Shown: positions 17,452 to 26,488 of the stretch, piece after piece
Layout: each line of letters starts with the position of its first letter
How positions within the stretch are numbered: the first letter of the stretch is position 1
DNA from: Microcaldota archaeon
Lineage (GTDB): Archaea > Micrarchaeota > Micrarchaeia > Micrarchaeales > CABMGC01
Direction: 5' to 3'
DNA length: 64,000 nt
Assembly: GCA_028866785.1 (NCBI GenBank)
Contig: JAGWHN010000003.1
Span: 3,530 to 67,529, forward strand
Position numbers and translations under genes: made by a program
Notes under the pieces: generated by a model
What the model was told of the DNA's origin: nothing
The model's database searches: none
Seen by the model: the letters and a program-made list of their open reading frames with translations, nothing else

Positions 17452-18846
17452 ATGGTTCAAGGTCACAGACTGCAGGGTGCAATGGAATATTTGATGACCT
17501 ACGGGTGGGCCATTCTTGTCATTGCAGTGGTGCTCGGGTCACTCTATCAACTTGGAATTTTTGGAACTACTTCTGGCGCGCTCCAGCCCTCCTGCCTTGC
17601 CACGACAGGCTTTTACTGCACAAATCCCATAATGAATACCACGGGCTATCTTGGGATAACATTTGGGCAAATAGGCCAGACTATCACAATAACGCAGCTC
17701 GCATGCACAAAAAATGTCACCACTCCCTCCTTCACTCAAAATGTTGCGCTAACAATTACTTCTGGATCAAAAGTGGCGCTTGCCTTTAGCTGCCAGACCT
17801 CCGCAAACTCGCTTGGTACAGGATTTAAGGGCTATCTTTGGATAACCTACAATTCGCCAACTCAGACCGGCATCATCGACCGCATTGCAGTAGTCACAGG
17901 CAAGATACAGACCTCCGGAAACGTTACGAGCGCGCAACAGGCAAGCGGGCAGGGAGGAAGCACCACTACTTCCACCAGCAGCTCAACTACCACCTCCTCA
18001 ACTACAACCTCCTCCACTAGCACTACGACCACAATATTTAGCGCAACATGTGGCGGAACTCTAACGTCCGCAGCTGGCAATTCCATTTGCACATTCACCT
18101 CAAGCGGAACATTCACAGTAACCGGAAATAGTGGGAATGTGGTTCTTCTTGTGGTTGGCGGCGGAGGCGGAGGCCAGAGCGGAGGCGGCGGAGGTGGCGG
18201 AGGTGTAATTTCAATCAACTCCTATTCAATTGCCGCAGGTTCATATCCTGTCACAGTAGGATCTGGCGGATCTTCCGGCGCATCCGGCACCAATAGCATC
18301 TTCAATGACCAAACCGCAAATGGCGGCGGCTATGGTGGCGCTAGCAACGGTGGTGCAGGTGCAGGGGGAGGCTCGGGCGGCGGCGGCGGCTACAATACTG
18401 CAGGTAGCGGATTTGCTGGTGGCTTAGGGACAGCAGGCCAAGGCAACTCGGGCGGTGCAGGAGGCTCATTTGTTGGAGGAGTAAATATGGAGTACACTGG
18501 CGGAGGAGGCGGGGCAAGCCAGGCAGGCACAGCCGGCTTTTCGGGAGGTTCATGCAGCGGCATACAATCAGTTCAAGGTGCAGGGGGAAACGGAGTTGCA
18601 TCTACCATCTCTGGGGCAAGCGTGACCTACGGAGGCGGAGGCGGAGGCGCGGGATATAACTGTGCAGGTTCTGGAGGGACTGGTGGTGGTGGCGCAGGGA
18701 CCCATGATACTGGCGGTGGCACCGGAACTGCCGGAACTGCAAATACCGGCGGAGGGGGCGGAGGAGCATATGCAGGGACAGGAGGGGCAGGTGGATCAGG
18801 GATTGTCATCATTGCCTACAATGCGCTCGGAAATGGAAATCCGTAG
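17452..18846 (+). CDS. Type IV pilin-like adhesin with Ser/Thr stalk and glycine-rich lattice domain (copy 1)
   Basis: A predicted surface protein of 464 residues. The N-terminus 'RLQGAMEYLMTYGWAILVIA' matches an archaeal class III (prepilin) signal: Q at +1 and E at +5 ahead of a single hydrophobic helix. A Cys-containing globular region (about 45-165) and a Ser/Thr-only linker (about 170-195) follow. The C-terminal ~260 residues are glycine-rich with GGGGGG runs, opening with 'FTSSGTFTVTG' and 'VVLLVVGGGGGG' and closing with 'GGSGIVIIAYN'. That pattern resembles the glycine-rich domains of phage tail adhesins that form polyglycine-II sheets. The adhesive role is inferred. A close paralogue follows directly. 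Confidence 0.85.
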   Translation: MVQGHRLQGAMEYLMTYGWAILVIAVVLGSLYQLGIFGTTSGALQPSCLATTGFYCTNPIMNTTGYLGITFGQIGQTITITQLACTKNVTTPSFTQNVALTITSGSKVALAFSCQTSANSLGTGFKGYLWITYNSPTQTGIIDRIAVVTGKIQTSGNVTSAQQASGQGGSTTTSTSSSTTTSSTTTSSTSTTTTIFSATCGGTLTSAAGNSICTFTSSGTFTVTGNSGNVVLLVVGGGGGGQSGGGGGGGGVISINSYSIAAGSYPVTVGSGGSSGASGTNSIFNDQTANGGGYGGASNGGAGAGGGSGGGGGYNTAGSGFAGGLGTAGQGNSGGAGGSFVGGVNMEYTGGGGGASQAGTAGFSGGSCSGIQSVQGAGGNGVASTISGASVTYGGGGGGAGYNCAGSGGTGGGGAGTHDTGGGTGTAGTANTGGGGGGAYAGTGGAGGSGIVIIAYNALGNGNP

Positions 18847-18866
18847 GCCTTTATTTAATTAATGCC

Positions 18867-18885
18867 TTCACATAGTTTTTTATTA
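18867..18885 (+). repeat. Right copy of the 19-bp direct repeat
   Basis: Identical to 17412-17430. Here the TTCACATAG portion codes for nothing: it is a fossil of the nreA 3' end carried along when the pilin-like gene was duplicated. It lies 12 bases before the second gene's ATG. Confidence 0.85.
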
Positions 18886-18896
18886 TAAGGCGAGGA

Positions 18897-20255
18897 ATGA
18901 TATTTGTGCGAGTCAAAAATAGGCTTCAAAGCGCGATGGAGTACCTGATGACCTACGGCTGGGCAATCTTGGTCATCGCAGTGGTGCTCGGAGCGCTATA
19001 CCAACTTGGCATTTTTGGGACTTCTACTCTCTCATTGCAGCCGTCTTGCTTTGCAACTACCGGATTTTACTGCACAACCCCGATAATGAACACTACGGGC
19101 TACTTGGGCATAACGTTTGGGCAAATAGGGCAGCAAATAACCATAACAAGCCTTGCGTGCACGAGCAACGTAACCGTTCCTGTCTTTACGCAAAATGTGG
19201 CCGTGAGCATTCCGTCGGGCTCAAGGGCGGCGCTCGCATTTAGTTGTCCAACCTCGTCAAACGCCCTAGGTACCACCTTCAAAGGGTATTTGTGGATAAT
19301 GTACAACTCGCAAACACAGACGGGGATAGTGGATAAGTTTGCAACAGTTACTGGCAAGATACAAACTGTTGGCAATGTCACAAATGCCCAGCAGGCGTCA
19401 GGTCAGGGCGGAACCACTACAACTTCGACCTCTTCGACAACCAGCACCTCGACTTCGAGCACCAGTACAACAATATTCACTGCCACCTGTGGCGGGACTA
19501 ATACCATAGTGGGCGGAAATAATATCTGCACATTTACTTCAAGCGGGACATTCACAGTTACAGGTAGCGGCGGAAATGTAGCAGTCCTTGTTGTTGCAGG
19601 CGGCGGAGGCGGTGGGAGCAGTGACGGGACATATGGGGGCGGAGGAGGGGCCGGAGGATTACAGTATGTAAGCAGTTTATCCCTTTCTCCACTAGCCTAC
19701 ACTGTCACTGTCGGTTCAGGCGGCTCCGGCGGCGCGAGCGGCGGCTACAATGGACAAAATGGGGGAGACAGTACGTTCAACAGCATAACTTCCACAGGCG
19801 GCGGCGGGGGCGGAAGCGGAGGAGGGCAGTACTTATGCGCCACTTCGGGTGGATCTGGCGGAGGAGGCGGCTATGGTGGGTGCGGAGGAGGAGCAGCTGG
19901 TGGAACTGCTGGACAGGGCAACAATGGCGGAAACGGAGGTGTCGGCACAGGCGGCGGCGGAGGTGGCGGCGCGGGTGCGGTAGGAAATGCGGGCTATTCG
20001 GGTGGAGGTGGAGCGGGCATCTCAAGCAGCATCTCAGGCTCATCGATATATTATGCAGGCGGAGGAGGCGGGGCCCCGAATGGTGGGGGAGGTAGTGGCG
20101 GAGGGGCTAATGGTGGAAGCACAACGGGCAACTCTGCATCAGCAAACACTGGAGGCGGCGGAGGAGGTGGAGGCTCATATCCATATCTTGGCGGAACCGG
20201 CGGCTCGGGAATTGTAATAATTGCTTTCAATGCGCTTGGGAACGGATCCCCCTAG
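18897..20255 (+). CDS. Type IV pilin-like adhesin with Ser/Thr stalk and glycine-rich lattice domain (copy 2)
   Basis: A 452-residue paralogue of the preceding gene with the same order of parts: class III signal 'RLQSAMEYLMTYGWAIL', globular region, Ser/Thr linker ('TTTTSTSSTTSTST') and glycine-rich domain ending 'GGSGIVIIAFN'. The globular region is nearly identical to copy 1 ('MNTTGYLGITFGQIGQ', 'AQQASGQGG'). The glycine-rich part has diverged in length and sequence, as expected for an adhesive surface under diversifying selection; that reading is inferred. ATG 18897 follows GAGGA. No pilus assembly ATPase or prepilin peptidase lies in this window. Confidence 0.85.
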   Translation: MIFVRVKNRLQSAMEYLMTYGWAILVIAVVLGALYQLGIFGTSTLSLQPSCFATTGFYCTTPIMNTTGYLGITFGQIGQQITITSLACTSNVTVPVFTQNVAVSIPSGSRAALAFSCPTSSNALGTTFKGYLWIMYNSQTQTGIVDKFATVTGKIQTVGNVTNAQQASGQGGTTTTSTSSTTSTSTSSTSTTIFTATCGGTNTIVGGNNICTFTSSGTFTVTGSGGNVAVLVVAGGGGGGSSDGTYGGGGGAGGLQYVSSLSLSPLAYTVTVGSGGSGGASGGYNGQNGGDSTFNSITSTGGGGGGSGGGQYLCATSGGSGGGGGYGGCGGGAAGGTAGQGNNGGNGGVGTGGGGGGGAGAVGNAGYSGGGGAGISSSISGSSIYYAGGGGGAPNGGGGSGGGANGGSTTGNSASANTGGGGGGGGSYPYLGGTGGSGIVIIAFNALGNGSP

Positions 20256-20296
20256 CTCCTGATATTGTTTTATAGCTAAGGTGCTAATTGTCTCTC

Positions 20297-22102
20297 ATGT
20301 TTGGGAAGCACCACTACATAATCCTGGGGATTCTCTCCCTTTCACTTTCCTACATCATGTTCACTGGCGAGCAGTATCTCTCGCTCCCTGCAATGCTCGG
20401 GCTTTTTGCTCTTGCCATGCTCGGAATGGTCTTCTTCCTCTTTCCTCACATTTATCCTGACAAGATGCACGACAAGAAAATATTCTTCTCGCTCTTTGCG
20501 CTGATGCTGGTTTTGGGGATCTATGAGTACTTATTTGACCTTGTGCCACCTAATGCGCTGAACTCGCTTGGCTATGAGTCGTTTCTTGTTGCAATCTCAA
20601 GTGTAATCTCGATGATCGGGATCCATTACTTTGGCAGGGTGATTCAGGTTGAGAAGGGGTATAGATGGTATGCATATGCGATTGCGGGGGCGCTTGCAAT
20701 AGCCTTTGCGGCCTACGCGATAATGTACATAATAAATACGGTCCAGTGGAATGGCGTTGACGAGGTGGCGTTCAACTACTATGCCGCCTACCTTTTTGTG
20801 AATGGACAAAATCCGTACGCCACAAGCATGCAGCCGATAATAATTTCCCACAACATCCAGCCGACCGTTCAGCTTGACGGCACATACGAGTTTGCCTATG
20901 ATTATCCTGCAATGAGCTTCCTGCCCTTCATAATCCTCCCGCTGCTCGGAATCACAAACTTCCTGAGCTTCACTTACCTTACAATTTTCTTTGCGATCTT
21001 TGCGGCACTCGTCTTATATAGAAAATCAAACCTCAACAAGCATCTACTGATTCCGATTGCGGGCTGGCTGATTGCAAGCTACGCGCTTGTGGGCGTTGCG
21101 TCGCAGTACCTTGCGGTTCCCATCTTCATGCTGCTTGCATACCTCTACCGGGAAAGGGCTGTGCTTTGCGGAATATTCATGGGGCTTGGAGCAAGCACAA
21201 TACAGCTTACCTGGTTTATGATTCCATTCCTGCTTGTCCTTGTTTACAAGGAAAAAGGATTGCAATTCGCGACAAGAAGCGCGGCAGTTGCTACGGGCAT
21301 CTTTGTCCTGATCAATGCCTACTTTATTATGCTATATCCTGCTACAATACAGAATATCTTCGGGCTCTTTGGCCTCACAAAGCTTCCTTTCTACGGAACC
21401 AACATAATGCAGTTCATGGTCGCATTCTATTCGCTCCCATACTGGTATTCCGCATTCATCTCCATTCTTTTCTTCTTTGTCATGCTTGTGCTCTTTTACT
21501 TCTACACCAGCACGCTCAAGCCGCTCATTGCACTTGTCCCAATTGCAATCTTCTTCCTCTCATGGAGAAACATCACTATATACGGCCTTCCCTTCATACC
21601 CATACTACTTGCAATCTACTATTGGGGCGACCATCACAAGCATGCGGATCTCCTAAAGAATAAGTCCAACATAATTGCTGCATTGGGCGCTTTCGTGGCT
21701 GTCGGAATAATTGTTGCAATAGCGGCGCACAATTCCTACTCCACTTCCCCGTCCATAAAGATGCAGAGCGTGCTTCCAATAATCGGGGTGCAAAGCGGCT
21801 ACTACGGCTCTGGGACCTCATTTGGCCTAATCGGGCTTAAGGCATCAGTAAATAACTCATTTGGATCTCAGCAGAATGTCTCCTTTTACATAATTAGCAG
21901 AAGCCCGTATGGCGGAGAATACTTTCTCTCACAGGATTTAAACAGGTCTGCCGCCCACTCCATTTCAAATTATACACTCAACTATCCGCTTCAGCTGATT
22001 GGGCAATCAACCCAGATTGAGATATTCGCATTCAGCCAGGATTACATCTCCTCAAGGAGCATAAACTTTAGCACGCTTGGGTCTGGATTTAGCCCGCAGT
22101 AG
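20297..22102 (+). CDS. GT-C-type polytopic membrane protein, probable polyprenyl-phosphate-sugar glycosyltransferase
   Basis: About 12 hydrophobic segments fill the first 460 of 601 residues, and a ~110-residue extracytoplasmic domain with N-x-S/T sites ends the protein. The loop after the early helices has 'WNGVDEVAFNYYAAYLFVNG' followed by 'QNPY', then 'YDYPAMSFLPF'. An acidic pair in the first large loop plus G-x-NPY is characteristic of GT-C/GT87-like mannosyltransferases. It would transfer sugar from a lipid carrier outside the membrane; donor and acceptor are unknown. ATG 20297 is preferred over TTG 20288. Placement behind two likely glycosylated adhesins suggests, but does not prove, that these are substrates. 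Confidence 0.72.
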   Translation: MFGKHHYIILGILSLSLSYIMFTGEQYLSLPAMLGLFALAMLGMVFFLFPHIYPDKMHDKKIFFSLFALMLVLGIYEYLFDLVPPNALNSLGYESFLVAISSVISMIGIHYFGRVIQVEKGYRWYAYAIAGALAIAFAAYAIMYIINTVQWNGVDEVAFNYYAAYLFVNGQNPYATSMQPIIISHNIQPTVQLDGTYEFAYDYPAMSFLPFIILPLLGITNFLSFTYLTIFFAIFAALVLYRKSNLNKHLLIPIAGWLIASYALVGVASQYLAVPIFMLLAYLYRERAVLCGIFMGLGASTIQLTWFMIPFLLVLVYKEKGLQFATRSAAVATGIFVLINAYFIMLYPATIQNIFGLFGLTKLPFYGTNIMQFMVAFYSLPYWYSAFISILFFFVMLVLFYFYTSTLKPLIALVPIAIFFLSWRNITIYGLPFIPILLAIYYWGDHHKHADLLKNKSNIIAALGAFVAVGIIVAIAAHNSYSTSPSIKMQSVLPIIGVQSGYYGSGTSFGLIGLKASVNNSFGSQQNVSFYIISRSPYGGEYFLSQDLNRSAAHSISNYTLNYPLQLIGQSTQIEIFAFSQDYISSRSINFSTLGSGFSPQ

Positions 22103-23393
22103 GAATTATGTTTCCTATTATAAATTCGGGGCTGTATCTCATCATGTCTGTGTACTTTTCGCCGAGCCCGAAGTAGAGAATTGGGACAGGAGATGATCCA
22201 AGAATCGAGATTGTGTTTCCTCCCTTTGCGTCGCAGTCAAGCTTCGTTAGAATTATCCCATCAAGCTTTATCGCATTGTCAAACTCCCTCACCTGGTCCA
22301 TTATCGCGCTTCCCGTTGTGCTCTCTCCGATAAAGATCTTCAGGTCTGGCGCCGTCACCCTTACCATTTTCCTCATCTCATCCATTAGGCTCTTGTTTGT
22401 GTCCTGCCTTCCCGCGCTGTCGATTAGCACAACGTCAATCCTGTGCGCTTTTGCATACTCGATTGCATCAAATGCAACGCTTGCAGGGTCGGCTCCGTAT
22501 GTTCCCTTGATTGCCTTTATCCCAAGCTTTTCTGCGTGGTGGACAGTCTGCTCAATCGCCGCTGCCCTGAACGTATCGCTTGCAGAGAGGACGCAGTTCA
22601 TGTTGTTTGATAGAACAAGGTTTGCAATCTTAGCCATCGTGGTGGTCTTTCCTGCGCCATTAGGCCCTATGAATAAAATCCTAAATGGCGTCTGGCCTGC
22701 CGCCTTCTTCTCAAGCGCCATCTTTATTAGGTCCTGGCTCGATCCCTTGTCAAGGATTTCATAAAGCGAATCCCTGACAACTTTGTTGATGTAAGGTGTG
22801 ATCCCTTTTGTTTCCACCGTCGCTCCAATCAGCTTTGCCTTTATCGAGTCGACAAGCTTCTCCGCGACCTCGTAGTTGACATCCGTCTCCACAAGCGAGA
22901 GCTTGAATCCCTCCAGAAGTTCATCAACATCATGCTCCTTTATGGTCACCTTCCCAAGGACAAAGCTCTTTATCTGCGAGACAACCGAGAACTTGGGTTT
23001 TTCCGTGAGGATTGTTTTTCTCTCCTCCTTTACTTCGGCTGGCCTTTGCATCTGAACTGGGGCAATAACTGGCTCTTTTATGATTTGTTTAATCTGCTCC
23101 TTCTTCATTTCGGCTTTTTTTTCCGTTTTTTCTGGAAGAGGAAGATTTTCCTTCTCGACTACAGGCTCAAGCCTCTCCTTTTTCACCTCCTTTATCGGAA
23201 GCGGCAAGGATTCCTGTTCAACTACTGGCTCAAATTTTCTGTCCACCTCTTTTGGCGCCGCAATCTCCAGTTCCCTTTCCTTAGGAATTTCTGGAGATGG
23301 CGTTTGCTTCTCTCCCTCACTTACTTTCGTCTCCTCTTTCTTCACTATCGACCCTACGAGGTCGGAGAATTTCTTCTTTAAGCCCTCAAACAT
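22089..23393 (-). CDS. ftsY: Signal recognition particle receptor FtsY
   Basis: SRP receptor GTPase that docks ribosome-SRP complexes at the membrane. The first ~125 residues are a highly charged Lys/Glu-rich linker. The N domain and G domain follow, with G1 'GPNGAGKTTTMAKIA', 'SASDTFRAAAIEQ', 'DSAGRQ' and 'TKLDCDAKGG'. I start at ATG 23393 ('MFEGLKKKF', an amphipathic membrane-targeting helix) rather than at 23429, which would overlap pfdA. pfdA lies seven bases upstream, a pairing conserved in many archaea. The 3' end overlaps the convergent GT-C-like gene by 14 bases. Confidence 0.97.
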   Translation of the reverse strand: MFEGLKKKFSDLVGSIVKKEETKVSEGEKQTPSPEIPKERELEIAAPKEVDRKFEPVVEQESLPLPIKEVKKERLEPVVEKENLPLPEKTEKKAEMKKEQIKQIIKEPVIAPVQMQRPAEVKEERKTILTEKPKFSVVSQIKSFVLGKVTIKEHDVDELLEGFKLSLVETDVNYEVAEKLVDSIKAKLIGATVETKGITPYINKVVRDSLYEILDKGSSQDLIKMALEKKAAGQTPFRILFIGPNGAGKTTTMAKIANLVLSNNMNCVLSASDTFRAAAIEQTVHHAEKLGIKAIKGTYGADPASVAFDAIEYAKAHRIDVVLIDSAGRQDTNKSLMDEMRKMVRVTAPDLKIFIGESTTGSAIMDQVREFDNAIKLDGIILTKLDCDAKGGNTISILGSSPVPILYFGLGEKYTDMMRYSPEFIIGNIIPTAG

Positions 23394-23400
23394 CGACTCA

Positions 23401-23820
23401 CTAATGCGTATGTGCGCCCTCCATCTCATTTATCTTGTATGAGAGGTCAAGTATCTCCTTTTCCAGCCTCTGCTTTTGGGAGAGTAGCTGGGTTATGTTC
23501 ATTTGCACCCTCTCCGAGTTCTTTCCCACGAATTCTGACGCCTCCTTTACGCTCTTTTCGACAAGGTATCCGGCGCCCACGTTTGTTATCACGTTCTTTA
23601 TCTCCTTTGTGCTGACCTCAACAAAGGTCCCTGCCTCAAGCCCGATTAGCATGTGGGTGTTCTCCATGCTCTTCACCTTGTCTAGCGCCTCGATGTTCCT
23701 GTCAAATGAGGCGGAGACCTGCAGGTAGCTGTTCATCTCGTTCACCACCGCCTGGTACTCCTGAGTGTAGGCGTTGTATAGGTACTTGAGCTGGTCTACT
23801 TCCTCTTCGTGCTGAGCCAT
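23401..23820 (-). CDS. pfdA: Prefoldin alpha subunit
   Basis: Part of the hexameric prefoldin holdase that passes unfolded proteins to the thermosome. The 139 residues form two coiled-coil helices (about 5-50 and 95-135) around a beta-hairpin containing 'HMLIGLEAGTFVEV' and 'VGAGYLVEKS', which is the alpha-class signature. The short C-terminus ends in histidines. It precedes ftsY with seven bases between them; a GTGAT is found just before its ATG. Confidence 0.95.
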   Translation of the reverse strand: MAQHEEEVDQLKYLYNAYTQEYQAVVNEMNSYLQVSASFDRNIEALDKVKSMENTHMLIGLEAGTFVEVSTKEIKNVITNVGAGYLVEKSVKEASEFVGKNSERVQMNITQLLSQKQRLEKEILDLSYKINEMEGAHTH

Positions 23821-23853
23821 TTGATCATCACTTCTATTTTGCTTGGCTTTTAT

Positions 23854-26070
23854 TTATACCTTGCCTTTGACCTCAAATGCGGGCTGAAAATTGAGCTCTA
23901 CCTTTTCAGATGCGCGTATCTGCACGCTTCTGCCGTTTCTCTTCTTCTCCCCAATTGCAGCAAGCAGGTAGCTCTTCCCCCTTATCAGGGATTTGAAAGT
24001 TATCATTCCTCCCTCATCCGTTGCGCCCCTTGCAATCACCATCCCCAAATATGAGAGCTCAACTTTCGCGTTCCTTAGCGGCTCCCCGGCCTCCTTTATT
24101 GCAACTTGGCAATCCGTTTCCATTTCGATCTTGCTCAAAGTTAGGGGCATCACTCTATCCCCCGCTCTTTGGCTTCCCATTTGCGCCTTTGCAAAAATCG
24201 GCCCACGCGGTATTCTCTCATTGCCTTTGCTCTCTAGATACAGGGCAGCGAAACTTCCCTGCTCAAGCGACCTGAGCTTGCCTATCCCGTCCTGCTCCTC
24301 TACCTCGAGCCCAAGGTCCTGCGCAGCGTATCTTGCTATGTCGGAGCTCTGGCGGAAATAGAGCTTGGTCTGGCAGAGCCTCCTGACGCTTGCCGGAATG
24401 TCGGTCACGCTGTGAGTTATCAGGCAGAGCCCTACTCCCTTCTTCCTAAAGTCCTGTATCCTCTGCTTTAGGTCCAGGTTGATTGCGGAGAGCTCATTTT
24501 GTGAAAGCGCGACCTGCGCCTCCTCCAATATTATCGCAAGCCTGAGCGATTCGTTTCCCATCTCATCAAGCCCGTCCGCAAAGGAGTAGATCCTGTTTAG
24601 GATCAGCGCATAGAAGAACTGCTTCATGTTGTTTCCCACATTTGAGAGGTCAAAGACCACTCCCTGCCTTAGCATCTCCTCAATATCAATCCCATCGGTC
24701 GCGGCAAATTCGGGCCTAAAAAGCATCTGCCTTAAATTTTCAAGAGCCGCCCTTATGTTTTCGCCGTGCTTTGTGTACTTGACTGCGGTGTTGGTGCGCT
24801 TTGCATGCCTCTCTATTATTGCCTCCTCGATTTGCATGTACACCTCCGTCGGGTCGGGACATAGCTGGGAGGAGTAGACCGTCCTGAAAGCGGTGAGCAG
24901 GCATTTCTCAAGGGAGTTTTGGTAGGGGCCGGCATTTGAGGCGTGCGCAAGGAGCATCGCGAGGTTCTCGTAGAATTTTTCCCTTGTGGCGGCGCTCCCG
25001 CACCTGAAAAAGTTTATCGGGACATTGGAGTAGTAAAATCTTATCAAGTTGAGCCCGTTTCTTGCCGCAAACTGCCCCCACTCCTTGGTCGGTGCAATAA
25101 CTGCGATGCTGGTTCTGCTCCCCTCCTCCCCGTTCAGGTCTGAGAAGAGCGACATTGCGGCAACGCTCTTCCCTGTGCCGGGAAGGCCTGTAAGTATTGT
25201 CCCAAGATTGAGGGAGGATTTGCGTATCCTTATCGGCAACTTCGTCTCTATCACCCCATCCTCAAGGACTCTCCCGAGCTCGATCTCGCCCTTCGCCGAT
25301 TCCGCCTGCCATGTCTTCACAATCTTCCTTCTCTCTATCCTCTCGGAGAAGCACAGGTACTTTGCCGCAGATTGGTGGCTAAGCGGCGCAGCCTCCATCT
25401 CCCTCATCTTCGAGTAGAGCGACTCCGCATTCCTGCAGTTTAGCGCCATTGACTCAAGCACGAGCCCCTTTGCGCTAAGGTACCTCTCGAGGCTATCGCC
25501 TTCCTCATCCGCGATGAGCACCACCCTATATCCGCTCCCATTTGTCGCCGTTATCAAATTGAGCTCGTTTAAGAGCGAAAGGAGCGTGGCCCTCTCATCG
25601 GAGTTGTAGTACAAGTCGGATTGGATCGAGTGGGACGGCGCGAATTTCCCACCGTTCATCTTGGTGATTCTAGTTTCCCTCCTGCTAAGCAGATCCTCAA
25701 CCCTTCTTTTGAATACGAGCGCTCCGTGGAAGTCTGGCTTTGCAAAAGAGACATAGAGCCGTGCCTCTTTTTTTCCAATGATCCTATAAATGTCAGACAG
25801 GATTTCAAGTGCGTCTGCGGGAGGGAATAGGATGAATGCCTTAAGCCTTGAAATGTTTGGGCAAGAAGAGGGAGTTGCCTCAAATCCCGGAATCGCTTTT
25901 GAAATTCTCTCGACCAATTCGGGGTCATCGCAGAGAAGCGAGGTCCTATGGCTAGAAAAATCATGCATTAGCATGAACTGCGCGCCAAGTACGCTGGACA
26001 CCATGGCAGGCAGATCGAGAGTCTCCGGCAGCGAGGTTATCGTGTAAGCCCTTAGGTCGTTTTTTGTCAT
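23854..26070 (-). CDS. HerA/VirB4-like ATPase with C-terminal beta-sandwich domain
   Basis: A 738-residue motor-type ATPase. Residues 1-260 form an unrecognised N-terminal region. A short barrel-like segment ('GEIELGRVL', 262-270) then leads to Walker A 'GLPGTGKS' (295-302), Walker B 'LAIILEEAQ' (511-519) and a sensor 'LITHS' (550-554), as in HerA, VirB4 and TraC proteins. Residues about 644-727 resemble a carboxypeptidase-regulatory or Cna-B-like beta sandwich ('PLRNAKVELSYLG', 'TDEGGMITFKSLIRGKSY'). Its ATG overlaps the TGA of a small membrane protein by four bases, so the pair is probably a unit. A role in DNA or protein translocation is inferred; no nuclease partner (NurA) is adjacent. 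Confidence 0.82.
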   Translation of the reverse strand: MTKNDLRAYTITSLPETLDLPAMVSSVLGAQFMLMHDFSSHRTSLLCDDPELVERISKAIPGFEATPSSCPNISRLKAFILFPPADALEILSDIYRIIGKKEARLYVSFAKPDFHGALVFKRRVEDLLSRRETRITKMNGGKFAPSHSIQSDLYYNSDERATLLSLLNELNLITATNGSGYRVVLIADEEGDSLERYLSAKGLVLESMALNCRNAESLYSKMREMEAAPLSHQSAAKYLCFSERIERRKIVKTWQAESAKGEIELGRVLEDGVIETKLPIRIRKSSLNLGTILTGLPGTGKSVAAMSLFSDLNGEEGSRTSIAVIAPTKEWGQFAARNGLNLIRFYYSNVPINFFRCGSAATREKFYENLAMLLAHASNAGPYQNSLEKCLLTAFRTVYSSQLCPDPTEVYMQIEEAIIERHAKRTNTAVKYTKHGENIRAALENLRQMLFRPEFAATDGIDIEEMLRQGVVFDLSNVGNNMKQFFYALILNRIYSFADGLDEMGNESLRLAIILEEAQVALSQNELSAINLDLKQRIQDFRKKGVGLCLITHSVTDIPASVRRLCQTKLYFRQSSDIARYAAQDLGLEVEEQDGIGKLRSLEQGSFAALYLESKGNERIPRGPIFAKAQMGSQRAGDRVMPLTLSKIEMETDCQVAIKEAGEPLRNAKVELSYLGMVIARGATDEGGMITFKSLIRGKSYLLAAIGEKKRNGRSVQIRASEKVELNFQPAFEVKGKV

Positions 26071-26387
26071 AGCAAAACCAGCATCAAGAGCAGCGCGGCC
26101 AGGTTCAAAAGCGCAAATGATAATGCGCCTTGATACGCCTGCACGCTAAGCACGGATTTTCTTTTGTGGAAAGCGAAAAGCGCAAGGGCTCCGATTGCAA
26201 TGAGCGGCGCAGGGTAGTAGCTTCCTAATCTAAAATACGAAAGGGCGCCGAAGATGTCCAGCCCAAAAGCGCATCCCACAAGGAGATGGGACAGGTAATG
26301 GTAGTTCAGGTGGGTGGTTTTGTACAGCTGTGCAAATTTGCTGGTGTAAGCCATGCTCGCAACCCGCCAAGGCTCTCCTGCACCCAT
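26067..26387 (-). CDS. Small membrane protein paired with the HerA-like ATPase
   Basis: 106 residues and no known family. A hydrophilic N-terminus of about 30 residues is followed by three hydrophobic segments (about 33-52, 58-72 and 85-106). The last ends at the very C-terminus ('LLLMLVLL'). A basic loop 'FHKRKS' sits between helices two and three. It is the first gene of a two-gene transcript and overlaps the ATPase start by four bases, which suggests that it anchors the ATPase at the membrane. A shorter start at residue 12 is possible. Confidence 0.7.
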   Translation of the reverse strand: MGAGEPWRVASMAYTSKFAQLYKTTHLNYHYLSHLLVGCAFGLDIFGALSYFRLGSYYPAPLIAIGALALFAFHKRKSVLSVQAYQGALSFALLNLAALLLMLVLL

Positions 26388-26488
26388 CTAATTTACGGTT
26401 GGACTTCTTTTAAACCTCTCGAAATTTTTTGCATTTTTTCCTGGCCGCACTGCAAACTATTTTAAACTCCTTTTTCCTATTGTGACTC

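Noticed and set aside
18120..18840. Dense GGCGGAGG-type repeats, first considered as a CRISPR-like or tandem DNA repeat array
   Set aside because: Spacing is irregular and follows Gly codons of the open frame; no spacer/repeat periodicity.
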